Notes: generated from the sequence alone by a model not told the origin. A stretch of DNA of 64,000 nt from Bdellovibrio sp. 22V (GCF_030169785.1 NZ_CP125854.1:1922001-1986000); one strand, 5' to 3'. Positions 8,527 to 17,688 are shown, counted from the first letter of the stretch. Made by a program: numbers and translations.

Positions 8527-10773
8527 TTGATCATGACTCTGATCCTTCTACTTGTGATCGGGGTCTACGGTACGCATTTATACATCTCTGAACAACGTTC
8601 TGTGCGTGAGCGCATGGAGCCCGCCCTTACGCGGGAAGTGGATCGTCTTAATAATGATTTTATCAGCTTGGAAGCCAACGTTCTTCGTTTAAAGAGTATG
8701 GTGGATCTTTTTGAAGTCATGCCGGCCTCCTTACGCAAAGAAAAGTTTCGCAGTTTCGCGGCAACTTCAATTGCGCCACATCCGCATCAGTTTAATACTT
8801 ATTTCGCCTTGGGACCGCGCCTGTCCCAAGAGTACTTTGGCAGAAAATCTTACGTCTTTGTCGTGCATCGCGATTACTCTCTGTTTGCGAGTCCGAAGTA
8901 CAATGATCCGAAATATTTTGTTTCCGAAGAATTCAATGCTCCGGGATACGATACGGATCCCGAGATGCAGTGGTGGGCGATGAATGAAAACAGCCCCGGC
9001 ATTAATTACTCCGATTTTTATTTCGACAAGGGCTACATGGAAAAGATCATGTTCAGCACCACAACCGGAATATACAAAAATGGCAAACTTGAGGCCGTTG
9101 TCGGGGTCGATACCTTATCAAGCGATATTGCGCACCGCTTGGAAGCATTCAAGCTTGGAGAAACCGGCGGCTTAATGATTGTCGATAATCACGGACGTCC
9201 GTTATTGCCGTTGATTGCGAAGAACTTGCCGCTGATTGATTACCGTTATCTGCGGGCGTTCAGTAAGTCGGAGTTTAAGAATCTTCCGAAAATTTCGCAG
9301 AAAGTGATTAATCTGCAGGGAGCTCGTCTGCAAGACTTTCTGGGGGCCGACGGGAAGACATACATCACTTATTCGAAATCTATTAAAGGCCGTCCTTGGC
9401 ACTTGGTGATTTTTCAGGAAAAAACGGAAGCGTACTCAAATCTTTATTTCCGTCTCGTCTTTTTCGGTTTTGTCGCCTTCGGAGCTTATTTCCTTTTAAC
9501 GTTGATGGTGTGGTTGACGGGAAAGTACATCGTCAATAACGACAGAGCCGTTTTGAATGAACTGAAAGAATCCCGGGATCGCGCGGAAGCGGCGATGCGT
9601 GCGAAGACCTTATTTCTTTCGACGATGAGTCATGAAATTCGAACGCCTCTTAATTCAATGTTGGGCTCGGCCGAACTTATTAAAGAGGGACCTTTGACGG
9701 CGGAACAGAAAGGGTGGCTGCATTCTTTGGAAAGTGCCGGCGAGACCCTGTTGGGAATGTTGAACAATATTCTCGATTTTTCGAAATTCGAGTCGGGCCG
9801 AATGCAGTTGGAAAGCCGCGAATTTTTGCTGAGCGATCTGGTTCGGGATCTTGAAGCCTTGGTTGCGACAGAAGTGATGCGCAAAGGGTTGAAATTTTCT
9901 TTACGCTGCCCTGAAGACGACCGCTGGGTGATTGGCGATTCACTAAGATTAAAACAAGTCCTGATGAATCTTCTGGGGAACGCCGTGAAGTTCACGGACC
10001 GCGGCAGTGTGGAATTTAGTTTGCAACCTCTGCCTGGAACAACTGCGGAGAATGAAATCTTTTTGTTTGAAGTGAAAGACACCGGTATCGGAATCGCAAA
10101 GGACAATCTGGAAAAAATATTCGATGAGTTTGGCCAGGAGGATTCGTCGGTCACTCGGCGTTTTGGCGGTACGGGATTAGGGCTTAGTATTTCACAAAAG
10201 ATCGTTGAAACAATGGGGGGCGAGCTTCGCTGCGAAAGCCAGCAGTTCGTGGGCTCCCGGTTTTTCTTTGCGATTGAAATGCCCAGCCGCCGCGCAGAAC
10301 CGTGGAGCGCTCGGCGCATGATTCTGCAAGATCCCGTTGTCGTAGAAAAGAAATGGGAAGGATCGTCCTGTCACCGAATTTTGATTGTGGATGATATGGA
10401 AGAGAATCATACGCTGCTCAAGGCATATATAAAAAGATTCGAGAGCATCAGTATTGATTCCGCCTATAACGGTTACGAAGCCATAGAGTTGTGGGAAAAG
10501 GGCTCTTACGACCTGATCTTTATGGACGTACAGATGCCAAAGATTTCCGGCCTGGATACGATTCGCAAACTGCGACAGATCGAACGAATGCAAAACCGCC
10601 GACGGACGCCTATCGTTGTGATTTCTGCGAACAACTTTTTAGAAGATATAGAAAAAAGTGTTCAGGCGGGAGCCGACGAACATTGCGGAAAACCTGTGCG
10701 CAAGCAAACTGTCATCGAGATCGTGCAAAAGTACTGCAGTACAGAGCCCGAACCGGTACCTGCTAACTCTTAG
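8527..10773 (+). CDS. Hybrid sensor histidine kinase with periplasmic Cache domain and receiver domain
   Basis: Domains in order: TM1 (about residues 3-20), a periplasmic dCache-like sensor (about 25-295, with the VVGVDTLSSDIAHRL strand typical of the fold), TM2 (about 308-335), HisKA with phospho-acceptor His in STMSHEIRTPLN, HATPase with NLLGNAVKFTD (N box), DTGIGIA (G1) and GGTGLGLSIS (G2), and a C-terminal REC domain with acidic pocket ILIVDDM and acceptor Asp in IFMDVQMP. It senses a small extracellular ligand, unidentified, and relays phosphate internally to its receiver. The start is uncertain: 8527 is TTG and 8533 ATG, but the frame stays open to 8479 and an extra KRNITLIHIFWLNQ segment would fit a CTG start at 8482 that overlaps the previous stop. 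Confidence 0.92.
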   Translation: MIMTLILLLVIGVYGTHLYISEQRSVRERMEPALTREVDRLNNDFISLEANVLRLKSMVDLFEVMPASLRKEKFRSFAATSIAPHPHQFNTYFALGPRLSQEYFGRKSYVFVVHRDYSLFASPKYNDPKYFVSEEFNAPGYDTDPEMQWWAMNENSPGINYSDFYFDKGYMEKIMFSTTTGIYKNGKLEAVVGVDTLSSDIAHRLEAFKLGETGGLMIVDNHGRPLLPLIAKNLPLIDYRYLRAFSKSEFKNLPKISQKVINLQGARLQDFLGADGKTYITYSKSIKGRPWHLVIFQEKTEAYSNLYFRLVFFGFVAFGAYFLLTLMVWLTGKYIVNNDRAVLNELKESRDRAEAAMRAKTLFLSTMSHEIRTPLNSMLGSAELIKEGPLTAEQKGWLHSLESAGETLLGMLNNILDFSKFESGRMQLESREFLLSDLVRDLEALVATEVMRKGLKFSLRCPEDDRWVIGDSLRLKQVLMNLLGNAVKFTDRGSVEFSLQPLPGTTAENEIFLFEVKDTGIGIAKDNLEKIFDEFGQEDSSVTRRFGGTGLGLSISQKIVETMGGELRCESQQFVGSRFFFAIEMPSRRAEPWSARRMILQDPVVVEKKWEGSSCHRILIVDDMEENHTLLKAYIKRFESISIDSAYNGYEAIELWEKGSYDLIFMDVQMPKISGLDTIRKLRQIERMQNRRRTPIVVISANNFLEDIEKSVQAGADEHCGKPVRKQTVIEIVQKYCSTEPEPVPANS

Positions 10774-10788
10774 ACAGAGTTAAGTTTT
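10764..10788 (+). terminator. Weak intrinsic terminator after the kinase gene
   Basis: TAACTCT (10764-10770) and AGAGTTA (10776-10782) pair around a 5-nt loop that contains the stop codon, followed by AGTTTTT. The 7-bp AT-rich stem is marginal. It overlaps the putative -35 of a FliA-like promoter. Confidence 0.4.
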
Positions 10789-10807
10789 TAACACCTTATC
10801 CCGATAT
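10781..10807 (+). promoter_or_regulatory. Possible sigma-28 (FliA) promoter of the lipoprotein gene
   Basis: TAAGTTTT (10781-10788) and CCCGATAT (10800-10807) are separated by exactly 11 bp. Each half matches 6 of 8 positions of the enterobacterial FliA consensus (TAAAGTTT, GCCGATAA). It lies about 70 bp before the GTG start. It is weaker than the csrA site but has the same geometry. Confidence 0.35.
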
Positions 10808-10874
10808 TACGCCTATCAGAGGGCGGAATGGATCTTGCCTTTATTCATATTGATACGTGAAAAAAGGGGGATTT

Positions 10875-11450
10875 GTGAAAAGAGGTTTGGCACTAATATC
10901 AGTTCTGTGTCTCATTTTAGGATTCCAGAACTGTAGCCAAAGCGCTTTTAATCCGGCTGGATTAGAAGCCAATGAAGTTTCTATCTCTTTGCCTCCTTCG
11001 GTTGAAGGTGAAGAGCCAAGTTCTTCCAAAGTAACTTACGTCGAAATCCCGAACATGCAAGATCAGAGCAGTGGTATTGCAGCGAAAGCCAGCGAGTTGA
11101 CTCCTTATCGCCTTGTTATCTCAACGGCGACGGGCCGAATTCAGCTTATGGATGATGCCAATGAAATCTTGCAAGAGAAATGTTTAAGCTCCAGTGATCT
11201 GCAAGAGTTGCAAACGATCCTTAGCGGTTCTTCTGTGTGCGCGCAGCCTGAAGTCGAGGCTGACATGTGTGCGGCGAGATACACTCCGCCTTATGCGTCT
11301 CTTTACGCAAATGAAAAACGTGTAAATCTGGGGGAAGCGAGGGATTCTTGTGGCAAAGGCCGCAAAGATCTTTGCGGAGGCCTCACAGAAGTATTTCAAG
11401 CTTATATAAGTCACGTAAAGTCCGGTTGGACTTCGATGAATTGCGAATAA
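10875..11450 (+). CDS. Putative lipoprotein with Asn at the -1 lipobox position
   Basis: The GTG at 10875 is chosen because a GGGGG run lies 4 nt upstream; a GTG at 10857 would add six residues without a site. Residues 1-17 form a hydrophobic signal ending LGFQN followed by Cys 18, a non-canonical lipobox. The mature domain of about 170 residues contains seven further Cys, mostly in the C-terminal half (KCLSS, VCAQ, MCAAR, SCGKG, LCGG, NCE), indicating a disulfide-stabilised envelope protein. No known family. A strong terminator follows at once. Confidence 0.6.
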   Translation: MKRGLALISVLCLILGFQNCSQSAFNPAGLEANEVSISLPPSVEGEEPSSSKVTYVEIPNMQDQSSGIAAKASELTPYRLVISTATGRIQLMDDANEILQEKCLSSSDLQELQTILSGSSVCAQPEVEADMCAARYTPPYASLYANEKRVNLGEARDSCGKGRKDLCGGLTEVFQAYISHVKSGWTSMNCE

Positions 11451-11480
11451 AAAAGGCCCCTGCAAAGGGCCTTTTCTTTT
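11451..11480 (+). terminator. Intrinsic terminator of the lipoprotein gene
   Basis: AAAAGGCCC (11451-11459) pairs with GGGCCTTTT (11467-11475) around CTGCAAA, with a T-rich tail. It begins directly after the stop codon. Confidence 0.9.
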
Positions 11481-11482
11481 AT

Positions 11483-11504
11483 AGGAAAAAGGTACCTTTT
11501 TCCT
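11483..11504. terminator. 22-bp perfect palindrome, probable alaS terminator, centred on GGTACC
   Basis: AGGAAAAAGGT (11483-11493) is the exact reverse complement of ACCTTTTTCCT (11494-11504). It overlaps the alaS stop codon and sits 3 bp from the terminator of the convergent lipoprotein gene. The GGTACC core is shared with the 2338-2404 element. Confidence 0.55.
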
Positions 11505-14226
11505 AAACTCCTAAAAGAGATTTTACTTTGTTGAAAGCGTCGTTCAGGTTGCCACGGTTCGGAGCAGCCCCTTGCGCAAAGTCAGGTCGACCGCCGCCTT
11601 TACCGCCCATCACCGCTGCGACTTCCTTCAGAAGATCGCCGGCTTTAGCTTCACCGGAAATATCCTTGGAAACGCTCACGATAATCGGGTGTGAACCTTC
11701 ACCTTGACCGACAACAACGACAACACCATTTTGAATTTTGTTTTTCAAGTGGTCCGTGACTTCAGCAAGAACTTGTCTGTCGTCCAATGCAAGATCCGCA
11801 AGCACCAACTTCGCTGAAGAGCCGGACTTCGTTTTGAAGTTCAAAGCTTTCGCCGCAAGATCGTCGACATTCACTTGTCCGCCTTGCAACTTCTTCATCT
11901 CTTTTTCCATCTGCTTGATTTGCTCTTTCAGGGACTCCACGCGATTTGCCAAAGTGGACGTTTCGCCTGTCGCCTCTAAATGCTTCAAGTAGTGCGGGCT
12001 TTTTTGCAAGCCTGCGGAAGCCAAAGCGTCGTCGAAGTGTTGGATTGAGTTCATAGCGTAACGAACGGCTCCGTCACCCGTGATAGCTTCAACACGGCGA
12101 ACGCCCGCGCTGACGCCGGCTTCAGAAATGATTTTGAATAAACGGATTTGTGACGTGTTTTTCACGTGCGTACCGCCGCAAAGCTCGCAAGAAAAATCAC
12201 CCATCGTCAATACGCGAACCTTGTCGCCGTATTTTTCACCGAAAAGAGCCATTGCCCCTTTTTCGTTCGCTTCTTTCGGACTCATGATTTCCACTTTAAC
12301 TTCATTCGCTTGCGCGATTTGCTCGTTTACAAGATCTTCGATCTGCTTAATCTCTTCCGCAGTTAAAGGCTTGTTGTGAGTAAAGTCGAAACGCGTTTTT
12401 TGCGAGTCCACCAAAGAACCCGCTTGAGTTACGTGAGGCCCCAAGACTTTACGAAGCGCCGAATGCAACAAGTGCGTTGCGGAGTGATTGCTCATCGTAT
12501 TGCGGCGCTCGAAAGGATTCACGATCGTATCAACGCTCGCGCCGACTTTGAAGTCTCCGTGTTCGATCTCGACGTGGTGAAGAACCACGTCGTCGATTTT
12601 TGTCGTGTTCACAACTTTCGCGCGAGAAGGACCTTCCATGATGTAACCAACGTCACCCACTTGACCGCCGCCTTCACCGTAGAATGAAGTTTGATCCAGG
12701 ATAATAACGCCTGTTTCACCTTGCTTCAAGACCGTCGTGACTTCGTGGCCGTTAGAAAGAGCCGTGATGCGTCCGCCGTCGGCAAAACCCTCATAGCCTG
12801 TGAACTTCACGGATTTTCCAGACGCCGCATAGTCTTTTGCGAATTTGATCAAGTGCTGTTCATCCGCACCCAAAGCTTTTCCTTTCCAGGACGCTTTGGA
12901 TTTTGCACGATTGGCTTCCATTTCTTTTTCGAAAGCGGCTTCGTTAACTTCGATACCGTTTTCGTTTGCGATCACGCGAGTTAAGTCTGCAGGGAAACCG
13001 TAAGTATCGTACATACGGAATACCACTTCACCGGAAAGCTCTTTGATGCCTTTGGCTTTTGCTTTCGCCAATTCGTCCATCAAGATGTCTGTTCCTTTAT
13101 CTAAAGTGCTGATGAAGCGATCTTCTTCATCGCGGATCGTGTTCAAGATATGATCGCGGCGGTCTTTCAATTCCGGATAAACAGAGCCCATGCTTTCGAT
13201 CAAAGCTTCCGCCATCGCCGGCAAGAAAGATTTATCGGCAGAAAGTTTACGGCCATAGCGAATCGCACGTCTCATGATACGGCGAAGAACATAACCGCGT
13301 CCTTCGTTGGAAGGAAGGGCACCATCCGCAATCAAGAAAGAAGTGGAACGGCAATGATCCGCGAGAACGCGCAAGGCCGATGTTCTTTCCATCACCTCTT
13401 TGTTTTTCGCCAAAACTTCTTTGTCGGTGACGTATTCAAGATTTCCAATCTTGCAAGCGCGCTCGATCATCGGCATGAACAAATCAGTGTCGTAGTTGTT
13501 GAACTTGCCCTGCATCGCCGCGACAACGCGCTCAAGGCCCGAACCTGTATCCACAGAAGGTTTTGGAAGCGGAGTCAAAGTTCCTGGAGGATTTTCAAAA
13601 TACTGCATGAATACCAAGTTCCAGATTTCCACGAAGCGGTCTTCGCCAGCGGCAATACCTTTGTAAGGATCCGAGATAGTACCGGCTTTAGGGCCGTGAT
13701 CGTAGAAGATTTCCGTACATGGACCGCAAGGACCTGTGTCACCCATTTTCCAGAAGTTGTCAGAGTCAAAGCGGAAGATCCGTTCTTTAGGAACGCCTTC
13801 CTGTTGATGCCAGATATCCGCGGCTTCATCATCGGACAAGTGAACTGTCACATAAAGCTTTTCCTTGGGAATGTTCAGCTCTTTCGTCAAAAACTCCCAA
13901 GCAAAGTGGATCGCGTCTTTTTTAAAGTAATCGCCGAAAGAAAAATTCCCCAACATTTCAAAGAACGTGTGGTGACGAGCGGTGAAACCCACGTTTTCCA
14001 AGTCATTGTGCTTACCGCCGGCGCGCACGCACTTTTGCACGGTGACGGCACGGTTGTAGCCGCGCTTCTCAAGACCCAAGAAAGTATTCTTAAACTGGTT
14101 CATTCCGGCGTTCGCAAAAAGAAGGGTCGGATCATTTTCAGGAATCAAAGAAGAAGAGGGCACATGTGTGTGACCTTTCTTTTTAAAATACTCCACGAAG
14201 GCATTGCGGATATCAGAGCTTTTCAT
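11503..14226 (-). CDS. alaS: Alanyl-tRNA synthetase
   Basis: The 907-residue class II synthetase charges tRNA-Ala. Order: catalytic domain from residue 1 with the conserved TLLFANAGMNQFK and RHHTFFEMLGNFSFGDY segments, the tRNA-recognition region, an editing domain that removes mischarged Ser/Gly with zinc ligands in HSATHLLH and CELCGGTH, an oligomerisation helix near residues 740-780, and the C-Ala domain with GKGGGRPDFAQG. All expected motifs are intact and the length is standard. Its ATG lies inside the 3' end of recX (14-bp overlap), so alaS is translated from the recX message, as in many bacteria. Confidence 0.97.
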   Translation of the reverse strand: MKSSDIRNAFVEYFKKKGHTHVPSSSLIPENDPTLLFANAGMNQFKNTFLGLEKRGYNRAVTVQKCVRAGGKHNDLENVGFTARHHTFFEMLGNFSFGDYFKKDAIHFAWEFLTKELNIPKEKLYVTVHLSDDEAADIWHQQEGVPKERIFRFDSDNFWKMGDTGPCGPCTEIFYDHGPKAGTISDPYKGIAAGEDRFVEIWNLVFMQYFENPPGTLTPLPKPSVDTGSGLERVVAAMQGKFNNYDTDLFMPMIERACKIGNLEYVTDKEVLAKNKEVMERTSALRVLADHCRSTSFLIADGALPSNEGRGYVLRRIMRRAIRYGRKLSADKSFLPAMAEALIESMGSVYPELKDRRDHILNTIRDEEDRFISTLDKGTDILMDELAKAKAKGIKELSGEVVFRMYDTYGFPADLTRVIANENGIEVNEAAFEKEMEANRAKSKASWKGKALGADEQHLIKFAKDYAASGKSVKFTGYEGFADGGRITALSNGHEVTTVLKQGETGVIILDQTSFYGEGGGQVGDVGYIMEGPSRAKVVNTTKIDDVVLHHVEIEHGDFKVGASVDTIVNPFERRNTMSNHSATHLLHSALRKVLGPHVTQAGSLVDSQKTRFDFTHNKPLTAEEIKQIEDLVNEQIAQANEVKVEIMSPKEANEKGAMALFGEKYGDKVRVLTMGDFSCELCGGTHVKNTSQIRLFKIISEAGVSAGVRRVEAITGDGAVRYAMNSIQHFDDALASAGLQKSPHYLKHLEATGETSTLANRVESLKEQIKQMEKEMKKLQGGQVNVDDLAAKALNFKTKSGSSAKLVLADLALDDRQVLAEVTDHLKNKIQNGVVVVVGQGEGSHPIIVSVSKDISGEAKAGDLLKEVAAVMGGKGGGRPDFAQGAAPNRGNLNDAFNKVKSLLGV

Positions 14227-14686
14227 AAATAACCTTTCTTACGGTCTCGGAATCAAATCCTCGCGAAGCTAAAAGACGGCCGACTTTGGCTTTGTCTTCG
14301 CGAGAAAACTTGTGATCTTCATCATACTTATTTTTGACAATTGAGAGAGCCTTTTCAAGCTCCAAGTCGCGGTCGCTTTCCACAGCAGGCAAACCTTTTT
14401 CACGGAGGTAGTTGTTGATGTAGTAAATGCCTTTATTGCGACGATGGAGCATCTCGGCCATACGATGGGCGAGGTCCGCGGGGTCTCCCAGCCAGTTGTT
14501 GTCTTTGGCGAACTCAATGGCTTCGTCCACGACATCGCCGACCCGTTCGTCGTCTGAGAACTTTTCTCGCAATTTTTTGCGCAACTCTTTTTCGGAGTGG
14601 TCCCGGCGGGCTAAAAGATCCATCACTTTTCTTTTAGCGGCTTGTCGGGTTTTTTGCGGGTCTTTCTCTTCTGGCATGGGTGCCAT
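14213..14686 (-). CDS. recX: RecX-family regulatory protein
   Basis: The 157-residue protein is rich in charged helices, with the RecX pattern of repeated three-helix modules: RKVMDLLARRDHSEKELRKKL near the start, then DEAIEFAKDNNWL and a C-terminal module with RLLASRGFDSETVRKVI. RecX binds along the RecA filament groove and limits RecA activity. Here recX is not next to recA (about 5 kb away on the opposite strand) but sits upstream of alaS with overlapping ends. ATG at 14686 is used; an ATG three codons in is also possible. Confidence 0.85.
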   Translation of the reverse strand: MAPMPEEKDPQKTRQAAKRKVMDLLARRDHSEKELRKKLREKFSDDERVGDVVDEAIEFAKDNNWLGDPADLAHRMAEMLHRRNKGIYYINNYLREKGLPAVESDRDLELEKALSIVKNKYDEDHKFSREDKAKVGRLLASRGFDSETVRKVIYEKL

Positions 14687-14700
14687 TATTACTCTGTTTT

Positions 14701-15846
14701 TTAGCCCTTGCGAAGAACAATTTCGGTCAGCTCACAATATGTTCCGAGTCGCAAACGAGGCCCCCAATACCCGGTGCCCTGATTGACATAGAGCTGCAAA
14801 TTCCCGATGCGATAAAGGCCTTTGGCGTACTTCTCAAAGAAAACAATCAGCCAATTCCATGGGAAGAACTGTCCGCCGTGGGTATGGCCGGAAAGTTGTA
14901 AGTCGATACCGATCTTTTCCGAATGTTTAGCCAGTGACGGCTGGTGCGACAAAAGAACTTTGAAACTGCCCGGCTTTAACTGACTTTGGACGGCTTTAAA
15001 ATCCGGGCCAGGCTGCCCAAAGTGGCCCGCGGCAGGATCAGGAATTCCCGCTATCTGCAAACTCGCGGTGCCCTTGCGGATCTCGGCAGTTTCATTCAGA
15101 AGAACTTTAAATCCCAAATCGCGGAAAGACTGAAGGCCGCGCTGCACGTCCCAGTAGTATTCGTGATTGCCTGGAACGTAATAAATGCCATACTGGGCTT
15201 GAAGTCCGCTGAGAATTTTGAATTCCTCTTGATGTTTTTCACTGAAACTGTCCAGAATGTCGCCTGTAAAAACGATGACGTCCGGATTCATTTCGCGAAC
15301 TCGCCCCACAAGTTTCGACACGAAAGAAACGGGCAGACTCGGACTGATATGCAAATCCGTGATATGAACGATGCGGAGGTTCTCTAGATCCGGCGACAGA
15401 TTCTTAAAAGACAAAGTCACTTTTTTAAGACGAGGTCCCGCCTGTACAATGATATTTCCAAGAACCAGAAGGGCCACCGGTAAAGTGAGCAGCGCCGCCG
15501 TCGCCTGCGAACTGTAAAGATTTTCAATCAACGGCTTTGTCGCGATCAAATTTTCCGCAAAGGCAAAGATGTCGCGAAGAATGACGAAGCTGACGAGGAA
15601 ATTAATGTAAGCCATGACCATCAGGGAACCATTCAAAAAGAAATCCCGCCATGGTTTGTGGTCCAGATTCTTTTCTTTCCAGAAAAATAAAAAAGTCCCG
15701 ATCACCATGGAAAACAGCATCGCAAGAAACGCGACAATGGCGCTGGTCCCCATCCATGTCAAATCTGTAAAGCGAGTCAGTTGATGGGAAACATAGATGA
15801 AAATAGCGAGAATCAATGTGCTGGCAATGGTTCTAAATAAACCCAT
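14701..15846 (-). CDS. Membrane-anchored metallophosphoesterase (YkoQ/YaeI-like)
   Basis: The start at 15846 (MGLFRT) is preferred because the longer reading frame has no signal-like sequence and runs across the divergent promoter region. The 381-residue product has about four N-terminal membrane helices (to residue 140), then a calcineurin-like phosphoesterase domain with all metal motifs: HITDLHIS (DxH), FTGDILD (GD), PGNHEYYW (GNHE), LLSHQPS and SGHTHGGQF (GHTH). Relatives cleave phosphodiester or pyrophosphate groups of envelope lipids such as UDP-diacylglucosamine. recX begins 14 bp downstream on the same strand. Confidence 0.88.
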   Translation of the reverse strand: MGLFRTIASTLILAIFIYVSHQLTRFTDLTWMGTSAIVAFLAMLFSMVIGTFLFFWKEKNLDHKPWRDFFLNGSLMVMAYINFLVSFVILRDIFAFAENLIATKPLIENLYSSQATAALLTLPVALLVLGNIIVQAGPRLKKVTLSFKNLSPDLENLRIVHITDLHISPSLPVSFVSKLVGRVREMNPDVIVFTGDILDSFSEKHQEEFKILSGLQAQYGIYYVPGNHEYYWDVQRGLQSFRDLGFKVLLNETAEIRKGTASLQIAGIPDPAAGHFGQPGPDFKAVQSQLKPGSFKVLLSHQPSLAKHSEKIGIDLQLSGHTHGGQFFPWNWLIVFFEKYAKGLYRIGNLQLYVNQGTGYWGPRLRLGTYCELTEIVLRKG

Positions 15847-15953
15847 AACAAGGGGATACCACGCTTTGCTGATTTTGCACAGGTGATTGTAAAAACACAG
15901 TTCGGTGGTCGCGCTTGAAAGGTGTAATATTAGAGAATCTCTGGAGGTGCTGC

Positions 15954-17642
15954 ATGAGTTTTCGCAATGGTTTCGAACAAGCGAGAGACTTTCTAATCTT
16001 GCATCGTTCAGATTACGCCCATGCATACAGTCATTTTCAGTGGCCGCAGTTTGAGGAGTTTAACTGGGCCCTCGATTATTTTGATTCAATGGCCGAAGGA
16101 AATAAAAACTTGGCCCTATGGATAGTGAAAGAAAATGGCGAAGAAGAAAAGTATTCCTTTCACGATATGTATGAACGCTCCAATCAGGCGGCCAACTTTC
16201 TGCGAAGGCATGGCATCCAAAAGGGCGATTCCCTCTTTTTATTGATCGAAAACAATGTGGCTCTTTGGGAGATTATGTTGGGCGCAATGAAACTGGGCGC
16301 CGTTCTTGTGCCGACAAATCCGCTTTTGTCGCAACAAGAACTTAAGGATCGCTTGGATCGCGAAAAAATCAAACTGATCGCGACCTCATCCCGCCACGCG
16401 GGTAAGTTTGACGTGTCCCAATCAAGCATTGTTCCTCTGTTAGTCGACGGTGAAATGCCGGGATGGATTTCTTACGAACAATGCCGCTCCGAAAGTATGG
16501 ATTTCGAGACGTCAGAAAAGACAAAAGCCACAGATCCCCTTTTCCACTACTTTACCTCCTCGAACACGGTGAAGCCTCGCATAGTGGAACATACTTATGC
16601 GGGATTTCCGATTGGCCATCTCTCCACTATGTATTGGATGGGTTTGCGGCCGGGCGATGTGCATTTTGGTGTGAACTCGACGGGATGGGCGATGCATGAC
16701 TGGAACAATTTTATTGCTCCTTGGAATGCCGAGGCGACTATTTTTATCCTTGTCTCCGAGCGCTTTAATGCGAAACTTGTTTTAGATACCTTAAGTGAGT
16801 ATCCAATCACGACGTTCTGTGCTCCGCCAACGGTGTGGAGGATTTTAGTGCAAGAAGATTTGTCGTCGTACGATCAGCATCTGCGCGAGGCGATCAGCAC
16901 GGGCGAGTCTTTGGATGCCGAAGTCATTTCGAAAGTTTATAAAGCGTGGAAAATTTTTGTTCGGGACGGTTATGGGCAAACGGAAACGCCTACTTTGATC
17001 GGTATTCCGCCGGAAGAAAAGGACAGCTTCGGAACGATGGGCAAACCGTTGCCGGGTTTTAAAATCACTTTGCTTGATGAACAAAAACAAGAAACGGATG
17101 CAGGCGAAGTGTGCGTCTTGCTTAAAGACCATCCCTGGGGAATCATGTCCGGCTTGGATTCAACGCAAGATTACTATCACACGGGAGATTCGGCCTATAT
17201 CGATAAGGCGGGGAACTATACTTTCAGTGAGCGCATCGACGGTTTGTTTAAATCGTCGGATTATCGCATCAGTCCTTATGAGCTGGAACACGTGCTGAAG
17301 GATTTCGGCACGATTCGTGACGTGGTGGTGATCCCTAGTCCAGATCCTATTCGCGAGTATGTTCCCAAAGCGATCGTCACTTTGGTGAAAGGTGTTGAAC
17401 CTACTAAGGAATTGGCTTTGGATATTATGAACTTTTCGCGACTACGACTTTCGCCGTTTAAACGAATTCGTCGCGTGGAATTTTTAGAGGTTCCCAAAAA
17501 TACCGCAGGTGAAGTGCAACGGGCCGAGTTGATCGCGATGGAAAAGGACAAACGTTTCCGTGGCGAAAAGGGGCCTTACGAATTTTGGGAAGAAGATGCT
17601 AAAATCAGTTTGCCGGAAACCTGGGCTCAGGAACTGCCTTAA
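15954..17642 (+). CDS. Acyl-CoA synthetase-like (ANL superfamily) protein with altered catalytic motifs
   Basis: ATG at 15954 has GGAGG 8 nt upstream and yields 562 residues. It aligns by eye with the acetyl-CoA-synthetase-like subfamily through HLSTMYWMGLRPGD (about 222-235), TTFCAPPTVWRIL, DGYGQTET (about 338-345), YYHTGDSAY and FKSSDYRISPYELE. Two functional sites depart from consensus: the P-loop reads TSSNTVKPR (201-209) instead of TSGTTGxPK, so its Lys is Arg and both Gly are lost, and the A10 motif reads NTAGEVQR (516-523), with Glu 520 where the catalytic adenylation Lys should be. It is probably impaired in acyl-adenylate formation, or has a changed role. The protein is full length and not a broken gene. 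Confidence 0.85.
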   Translation: MSFRNGFEQARDFLILHRSDYAHAYSHFQWPQFEEFNWALDYFDSMAEGNKNLALWIVKENGEEEKYSFHDMYERSNQAANFLRRHGIQKGDSLFLLIENNVALWEIMLGAMKLGAVLVPTNPLLSQQELKDRLDREKIKLIATSSRHAGKFDVSQSSIVPLLVDGEMPGWISYEQCRSESMDFETSEKTKATDPLFHYFTSSNTVKPRIVEHTYAGFPIGHLSTMYWMGLRPGDVHFGVNSTGWAMHDWNNFIAPWNAEATIFILVSERFNAKLVLDTLSEYPITTFCAPPTVWRILVQEDLSSYDQHLREAISTGESLDAEVISKVYKAWKIFVRDGYGQTETPTLIGIPPEEKDSFGTMGKPLPGFKITLLDEQKQETDAGEVCVLLKDHPWGIMSGLDSTQDYYHTGDSAYIDKAGNYTFSERIDGLFKSSDYRISPYELEHVLKDFGTIRDVVVIPSPDPIREYVPKAIVTLVKGVEPTKELALDIMNFSRLRLSPFKRIRRVEFLEVPKNTAGEVQRAELIAMEKDKRFRGEKGPYEFWEEDAKISLPETWAQELP

Positions 17643-17688
17643 AAATTCTCTCTGACTTTGTGTCAAAGTTCTTGTTACTCTTTAGTGA

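Noticed and set aside
9630-10319. Minus-strand 229-codon frame over the kinase
   Set aside because: Antisense to HisKA/HATPase motifs; Ser/Arg-rich composition typical of a shadow frame.
13230-13245. GCCGATAA on the minus strand inside alaS
   Set aside because: It lies within well-conserved coding sequence; the nearest TAAACTTT is only 2 bp away, not 11, and no gene start follows.
13150-14232. Long plus-strand open frame (360 codons) over alaS
   Set aside because: It is antisense to the fully conserved alaS frame and shows no protein-like pattern; a codon-bias shadow.
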